This document shows positions 58,311 through 64,000 of a stretch of 64,000 nucleotides of DNA, one piece after another (the first letter of the stretch is position 1; each line of letters begins with the position of its first letter). The notes below the pieces were generated by a model. That model saw only the letters and a program-made list of their open reading frames with translations. It was not told the DNA's origin and ran no database searches. The translations under genes and the position numbers were made by a program. This stretch comes from Spinacia oleracea (Eukaryota > Streptophyta > Magnoliopsida > Caryophyllales > Amaranthaceae): assembly GCF_020520425.1 (NCBI RefSeq), contig NC_079487.1, positions 133,632,385 to 133,696,384 of the forward strand, written 5' to 3'.

Positions 58311-58416
58311 GGCTAAACGCGGCTAGCTAGCTAGAGTGCTCCAAGGCCATCCCAAATTATAGAAAGTTGCCTGCTTGTGATACCTCGGAGCACTCTTGCG
58401 AGCCGCGTTTATGCCT
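58311..58416. ncRNA. candidate long hairpin, possible miRNA-like precursor
   Basis: Arms TAAACGCGGCTAGC and AGAGTGCTCCAAGG on the left pair with CCTCGGAGCACTCT and GCGAGCCGCGTTTA on the right, giving about 35 base pairs with one 4-nt bulge and a loop of about 33 nt. No target duplication or terminal transposon signature was seen. No expression evidence is available, so this is only a structural candidate. I match it to no known miRNA. Confidence 0.4.
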
Positions 58417-59268
58417 ACAGGTATTAAAAATTAGAAGAAAACAAAGTGATGTAAGGAATTTCCTTTAATTTGTACATCCTTTTTGGAACAAATCATGGCT
58501 TTCCACTTCTAGTTTATGTAGATATGCGAAGGTGTAACAAAGAGAATAATACGTTTACTTAAAAAAAGTTAGTTCACTAGTTTTATTTAACACTTTTCTA
58601 CAAATTATCCCGCAAGTGAAGCAGATGAACTCTAATTAACTATCAATGGAATCCAATCTAAGCAAGTAGGCGCCTGAAACAAATTAATAAATAACATAAC
58701 TTTACGTAGATTTATTTAATTAATTAAGTTGTTCTAAAATCTTACGTAAAATTTCATTATTTCAGCCGAAAGGGACAAAATGACGCGCCGTATAGATCAA
58801 AACATCGAACCTAGCTAGCTTATACGCATATATATGCTCTAATTAAAGATTCCGACGTGTATGTATCATATAGTCTTATCACTACATTAGTTAGAAGATT
58901 GGTTCGTTTAGCGCAATTTCGAAGGTGGACCATGGTGCACATAGAGCATGGTGTACCTTAAGAACACTAGTATGTAATTGAAAGAACATCTGTTTACGAG
59001 AAAAAAGAGCATGAGTATTTTTTTATTTAGGTTTTTAATAAATAGTAAAATAAAATATTATTTTTATAACAAAAAAGTGAAATATTATATCGCATGTTCT
59101 TTTGCTTATGCACATATGTTCTTTTGGTGCACCACGGTCCATAGTTCACGGATTGTTGATTTAGTACGTTAAGTTAAGTAAAAACTAAGTGCTTTGCATG
59201 GGATTTGTTGGACGTGAAAATTTAACTAAGAAGAATTAATTAGGTATAAAATTCCAATCATTAACAAA
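58417..59268. other. intergenic with a palindromic MITE end
   Basis: 58922-58970 (GGTGGACCATGGTGC ... GGTGTACCTTAAGAACAC) is the inverse of a terminal block at 27751-27800, so both are ends of one element family. 59127-59145 has a further worn copy. No gene recognised. Confidence 0.45.
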
Positions 59269-59280
59269 TGAAAAACGTGC
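59269..59280 (+). promoter_or_regulatory. type B upstream word, gene B4
   Basis: ACAAATGAAAAACGTGC lies about 140-152 bp before the start codon, and ATATATATGC (59311-59320) is the TATA candidate. Confidence 0.55.
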
Positions 59281-59420
59281 GTAAATGTGCCTAATTAACG
59301 AACAATAACTATATATATGCCTTCCAAGGCGAAGGTTTAATCATCAAACAAACACACTACGTACAAAACTCTTAATCACATTCATTAATCTTCTAATTAA
59401 TTAAGAGAAAAAGATTGAAA

Positions 59421-59687
59421 ATGTCGTCATACACAAAATCGAGTAAGGCGGTTCGTACAGAAAGTATGCTAGATGAATACAACATCTATTTCACTCATGT
59501 CTTGTCACCGTTGAAGAAGACGAAGCAAAGAGATGATAATAGTCGTAGGAGCGTAGAGACGGCGCAACAACAATATAGACACGGTGACGGTGGTAGGAAT
59601 GGTTATGAAGAAGATATTGATGCCAAAGCAGAAGAGTTTATTAAGAGAAGACGTCAAAAGTTTGAGCTTAGCCTTTGGAAGTATTGA
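59421..59687 (+). CDS. small DUF761-like protein, type B, copy 4
   Basis: Intronless 88-aa frame from the ATG at 59421 (the open frame begins two codons earlier without ATG). SSKAVRTESMLDEYNIYFTH and VLSPLKK are at residues 7-33. The linker is Arg/Asp-rich with a short QQQ. The acidic motif EDIDAKAEEFIKRRRQKF is at 64-81 and the end is ELSLWKY. It is the closest to the DUF761 consensus of the nine, having the A-E-E-F-I order and a basic run. Its 150-bp promoter is similar to that of the gene at 52847. Function unknown. Confidence 0.8.
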   Translation: MSSYTKSSKAVRTESMLDEYNIYFTHVLSPLKKTKQRDDNSRRSVETAQQQYRHGDGGRNGYEEDIDAKAEEFIKRRRQKFELSLWKY

Positions 59688-60312
59688 AAATTGAATATGA
59701 TACGATTTATTTTATAAGAATGTGTACGTCTTACACATATAAAATCTATATCGATCATGTAATGTCACATGTATTTACTTTTTAACACTTACTTATACTA
59801 TGGACTATGGAGTATTATGTTTTTTTTCACTATCTACCAAGAGTATTATTTTGAATTGTCTCCACTTGAAACATATGAACTTAATCATGATGAACGAATT
59901 TTAGTAGACGAATTATGCAATAATAATATGAACTTAAACATATATACATGAAAAATGAAGAAGCTCCCATTACTTTATAGTGAATGTAAATTAAATACAA
60001 AATTTATAAAACACAACTTACTCTTGAAAACAAGGTTAAACTTGTTCGTACTATATGTATAAAGGGTTATATAAATCAAAGAGAGTCGTAAATACATCAT
60101 GAAAAAGGGACATCTATTCAAATCTTAATACTCCCCCCCATATTTTATAATGCTTTCCTGTTTAATTAGAATCTTGCAACTATTTATAGTTTGAGAGAAT
60201 CCACTAACTTAAACATGTGAATTGGCAAAAGTCAAAATAGGTAGAACAAAACAAAACAAGGAGATAACTCGCAATCATGTCTAGTGAGATTCCATTCCAA
60301 AACCTTAATTTT
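59688..60312. other. intergenic
   Basis: AT-rich with no recognised gene; the 3' UTR of small gene B4 lies at the start. Confidence 0.45.
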
Positions 60313-60618
60313 CACTACAAAATAATCATTTTATTGAGACGAGGAATTTCGTCTCCAAACGGTCCAAATCCGTCTCAAAATGATGTTTAGAGACGGATTT
60401 AAGACGGAATAGGGCGTCTCTATAGAGGGCGTTTCAAAAAAAATTGAGACGGAATGCTGGCAAATCCATTAAAATTTGAGATGGAATTTATGAAACTCCA
60501 TATACAATTGCATCTCAATTTTAATTTAGAGATGAAATTTTAATAATCCGTCTCAAGTTTGAGATGCTTATAGTATCCGTCTCAAAATCCGTCTCTAATA
60601 ATGCATAATTTTGTAGTG
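60313..60618. mobile_element. CACTA-type MITE, GAGACG family, copy 2
   Basis: Starts CACTACAAAATAATCAT and ends AATTTTGTAGTG with TTT on both sides. 306 bp, the same length as its sister at 41904-42208 within one base and the same CCGTCTC interior. Confidence 0.82.
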
Positions 60619-60664
60619 TTTATGGGTACATCCGAGCTGTATTCCACTAATCTTATACATTTGT

Positions 60665-60831
60665 ACCAATTGATTGTTGGTTCAGTGGTGATTGAGGCTG
60701 AACTTGGTAGGGAGGACCCGTGTTCGATCCCCCGCAACAACAATTGGGAGGGGAATGGAATCTATCCACTCAGAACTCGCCCCGAATCCGAATTAGCCCT
60801 AAGGGTGAACCGGGTGGTACACCAAAAAAAA
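60665..60831 (+). mobile_element. tRNA-derived SINE, copy 2
   Basis: Begins ACCAATTGATTGTTGGTTC, with box A-like GGTTCAGTGGTGATTGAGG and box B-like GTGTTCGATCCCC, and ends in an A tract after ACACC. A perfect 16-bp duplication AATCTTATACATTTGT (60649-60664 and 60832-60847) flanks it. Younger-looking than the copy at 3778 because both the duplication and box B are unbroken. Confidence 0.9.
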
Positions 60832-60847
60832 AATCTTATACATTTGT

Positions 60848-61829
60848 CATCTTTCAACCATTATTTTAATGCAGGGGCATAAGATTAATTAGGACTCTTT
60901 TCTTCAATTCCAAACACACGAAAAAATATACGGAGTAAACATTATGCACCATCCAATTGCCTTAATTAGAAATTAAGCGAAATAAAAGCACGAATAACGC
61001 AGCTATACCATTAAAGTGCTTAAGGAATTTACTAATTGTGCATCCAATATAATTTCAATTATTTTGTATCATGCACATCCAATGCATACAAAAGCATAAA
61101 TAGACTTAATTAATACGAAGTACTTGTAAAAGTAAAAGAGAATAAGCAATAATCCTCCAAATTCATCCAAAAATGACCAAACTCAAAGATCTTAATTGAA
61201 GAATTTAGTTTGAGATCCATTAGCTTAGCTGGGATGTTGGAATTCTATCTAACTAGGCAGCTACATTGTACTACATACATAAAAAGAATCCGACAACCGC
61301 CTAAAAGAAGTATAGTGTACCAAGAAGATGGCCTTATACAAAAAGAAGTTCTAAAATCCTTTCAAATTTTAGTTCAAGTATTTTTTTTAATGTATTTAAA
61401 TTTTCTTGCTTTAGGTCGTAGTTTTGGACCTCAATTATTATTAATTTGTTTTATATCATCGAATTCGGATCGGATGGTCAATCTTAACCGCTAAACTAAG
61501 ACGTACAGTTAGATGTATACCATTAGTTACATGTCAAAAGCTAGTCTTATACGGAATACATATAATGGAGTATTTAAAGCTTAACTTTCGATGTCGCTAT
61601 AAAGAAGGGGATGAACAATACTTATAAACCTTTGCAACTCACTAAGAAGGGTTCAAATTGTTGCTTTAATGATTCTAACGTGTATAAATCACCCATATTA
61701 TCGGAATATATGGTTATTGATTAATTTAATTAAAATAATAACTGAATGCGCTCTATATTTCAATTAATTAAGAAAAAACCTAGGGCGATACAATCAAAAT
61801 TCAAAGGGGAGCCGAGGGTATTCGAAATT
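60848..61829. other. intergenic, SINE-like relic
   Basis: 61450-61510 (GATGGTCAATCTTAACCGC with CTAAACTAAGACG) is a minus-strand box A-like relic. No gene recognised. Confidence 0.4.
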
Positions 61830-62171
61830 GGGTGATGATAAAGGTCACAAGTTGCGACAATTTTTAGTTGTCGCAATCTTACGTGTCGCAGTTTAATTGG
61901 CACATATAGGCGCCACGTAGGCTATGCGTCATCAGAATATTTTTACTACTAATACAATATTTTTACTATGAAAATATGTAAATAGGGTTGTCGATATAAA
62001 GAAAGAAACAAATTAAAATATTAAGATTTTCCTATCTTTTTTTGTAACATGTATAATATGTTATATAAATTAAATATTTTAGTTTTCAATTTAAATCATG
62101 ACACATAAGCATGCCATGTCATCATTGTGACACAGCGTAAAGGTCGTATGTTGCGACCTTTATCATTTTCG
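61830..62171. mobile_element. Mutator-like MITE, copy 2
   Basis: 342 bp, same ends (GGGTGATGATAAAGGTC ... GACCTTTATCATTTTCG) and interior as 25353-25694. Flanks TTCGAAATT and TTTAAAATT agree at 7 of 9 positions, a worn 9-bp duplication, so this copy is older. Confidence 0.82.
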
Positions 62172-63139
62172 TTTAAAATTAATTTAAGACATATCTTACA
62201 CAAGTCATTAATATAGGAAGACTTTTCAATGACTACAATAAAAGTGTAGCCATTATATTTTTTTCAATTCCAGCCCTTAAGTTTTTGGAGACTAATCTTG
62301 TCAGTTCGATTGTTTAACTTAATAATTTTCAAAAAGATATTTCAATCACAATTACAAAAAAAAATTAAAAAATATCTGCATTCGTATTTATATGTTGAAG
62401 AAACTACTTTTATACTTCCAGAATCTTGCATTTCCATTTATGGCATTTCCTAAATATCTCCAATAACCTTCTTCATTTTTTCTACCACTATTTATCTTTT
62501 CTCCTCCTCATTCTACCTTATTTGTGAAATCGTCAATTTTTTCACGTTATTGTGAAATCATACCAGCTCATATAATTATCAATTGATTTTAATATGGAAC
62601 CTCATTTGAACTTATATAAGTGGATATATTGAACTCTCATTGCCTTAGGAAGTTTGAGCTCAGAAAATGGATGTCTCCTCCAATGTAATAGGGGCCTATT
62701 TGGGAATAAGTCAGCTCAAATTGCTATCATATTGATGATATTGATGATATTGATGCACCTTTGCTTATTCACCTCGAATAAAGATTTGCTATATATGAAA
62801 TCTCAATACTTAGAATATATAAATCTCATTCATCTCAACAAGTTACAAGTAGGCATGTAGAAAAAGGAAAAAAATATACATGATGTTCAAAAAACAAGTA
62901 CCTTTAGAGATACCCTATATTATATTGCTAGCTTAATTAGCTTGATAATAATACTAGCATTACCACTTATATTACACGCAATTGCAAAAGAATATAACTC
63001 AAATACATATATTCTATGCCACAATCGAGCATATAATGATGAGTCAGGTTAGTCCTCCGGTCCCTGAAAGTCTAACCTGATTTTCTTTCCTTATAAAAAT
63101 AAAATAAAATAAAAAAAAAAAAAAAAACAAAAATGCATG
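62172..63139. other. intergenic
   Basis: No gene. 63045-63082 contains an inverted word (TCAGGTTAG ... CTAACCTGA) just past the 3' end of the last small gene. Confidence 0.4.
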
Positions 63140-63385
63140 TTATTCGATAATCATGGACATAGTCCTGCTAAGCTCTAGCCTCCTATGCTTCTGTCGAATA
63201 AAAACCTCGGCTTCACAATCAACATCCCCTTCACATTTCTTTTTATCGCCATTCTTGATCGCGCTCTCCACCTTATCGTGGTTGTTCGTGTAAGGAGACA
63301 ACATGTAGGAGAAGTAACTCTCACTTTCATCTATGCTATGAATGTTATTATTGTTGTTGTTGAGGTTGGATTTCGGGTGCTTCAT
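63140..63385 (-). CDS. small DUF761-like protein, type A, copy 5
   Basis: Intronless 81-aa frame from ATG at 63385; the frame is open two codons further up only through a GTG. Residues 19-32 carry DESESYFSYMLSPY after a six-asparagine run, and GDVDCEAEVFIRQKHRRLELSRTM is at 53-76. It is the only copy on the minus strand. MKHPKSN and the acidic block match the gene at 36481 most closely (MKHPISN, CEAEVFIRQKH). A GCATTAGATTCC word lies upstream (63554-63569). Function unknown. Confidence 0.8.
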   Translation of the reverse strand: MKHPKSNLNNNNNNIHSIDESESYFSYMLSPYTNNHDKVESAIKNGDKKKCEGDVDCEAEVFIRQKHRRLELSRTMSMIIE

Positions 63386-63553
63386 TTCCACTCGCTCTTT
63401 TAGCTTCTTCTTTTTAATTTGATCGATTTTATATAAGTCGAATGAATGAATTTATATACAAACTAAGTCCTATATATATAGAGAATATGCAAGCTAAGCT
63501 AAGATAAGAAATTATTAATGATTGTATGGTTGCTATTAAAAGTATGATTTATT

Positions 63554-63569
63554 GAAGGGAATCTAATGC
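63554..63569 (-). promoter_or_regulatory. type A upstream word, gene A5
   Basis: On the minus strand, GCATTAGATTCCCTTC, about 170-184 bp before the start codon. It shares 12 consecutive bases with the word before the gene at 43011. A TATATATAGAG candidate is at about 63472-63482. Confidence 0.6.
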
Positions 63570-63585
63570 CCTTTGAATTTGCTTT

Positions 63586-64000
63586 TATAGATTTTACGTG
63601 GGCATAACGTATAACACTTCCCGTCAAAAAGGGGAATAATAGATTGAATAACAGTTGATTTTCAAGTTAAGATGGCTAGTTGAATATATAGATATAATGA
63701 GGAAAAAGAATATATTAGGTTTTGCTTTATTCCTTGATTGAATTTCCCCCATGTTACCAACTAGTGGATACCAATGCAAGTTGTAACTAATTTCAAAACC
63801 TTGAGGTAGAGGAATATGCATGAACGCCTTTCTAGCCTGTCCAAAACGAAAACTAGCTGCGCTGTACAAAATAATTCACATGTGAGTTGGGACTAGTTGT
63901 CTTACATTGAAGAAATTGATGAAGGATAACTAACTTAATTATAAGTCTAGCTAGTGGGTTACAGGTTACTCCTATATCAGCAATTTAAGTGTTCGGATGG
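63586..64000. other. intergenic
   Basis: Upstream region of the minus-strand small gene A5 and AT-rich sequence; an open frame at 63624-63869 has no recognised domain. Confidence 0.4.

Overview
The window is AT-rich plant nuclear DNA: genes with GT-AG introns and long 5' leaders, spread thinly among many small, mostly non-autonomous transposons. The repeat style (CACTA ends, Stowaway-like CTCCCTCCGT ends, tRNA-derived SINEs, frequent ACGGAGTA remnants) suggests a dicot, possibly Caryophyllales (spinach or beet relatives). That assignment is an inference. I see no bacterial, viral or organellar genes.

Layout. 1-9.3 kb is repeats (CACTA, Helitron, SINE, palindromic MITE, Copia remnant, Stowaway). 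9.7-11.4 kb holds a two-exon family-17 glycosyltransferase, the best conserved gene here. 12-19 kb is repeats. 19.06 kb starts the first of nine small DUF761-like genes. 20.5-22.06 kb holds a BURP-domain gene on the minus strand. 24.4-30.3 kb holds two intact multi-pass membrane proteins of one family (divergent), a truncated third copy, a decayed membrane-protein pseudogene and a LINE fragment. 31-35.6 kb is transposons, including a textbook 5'-truncated L1 insertion inside the terminal repeat of another element. 36.5-43.4 kb carries three more small genes. 45.6-48.75 kb is a three-exon LRK10L/PR5K-like kinase with almost no ectodomain. 49.8-59.7 kb carries four more small genes, an intact tRNA-Leu(UAA) and a decayed tRNA copy. 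63.14-63.39 kb holds the ninth small gene, on the minus strand.

The most interesting system is the dispersed cluster of nine intronless genes for 74-124 aa proteins over about 44 kb. All have an N-terminal motif (D/N-E-x-x-x-Y-F-S/T-x-h-L/F-x-P) and a C-terminal acidic motif (D-V/I-D/N-x-x-A-E-x-F/Y-I) like DUF761. They fall into two subfamilies that differ in both protein ends. Each has its own shared upstream DNA word: GCATTAGATTCC-like before all five type A genes, and TGAAAAACGTG before three of four type B genes with a weaker match before the fourth. A fossil type A copy with an internal deletion lies at 27.34 kb. Function is unknown; promoter divergence suggests the subfamilies are expressed differently.

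Gene models were built by reading splice sites and phase by eye. Product names rest on motifs and recalled family features, not on searches.
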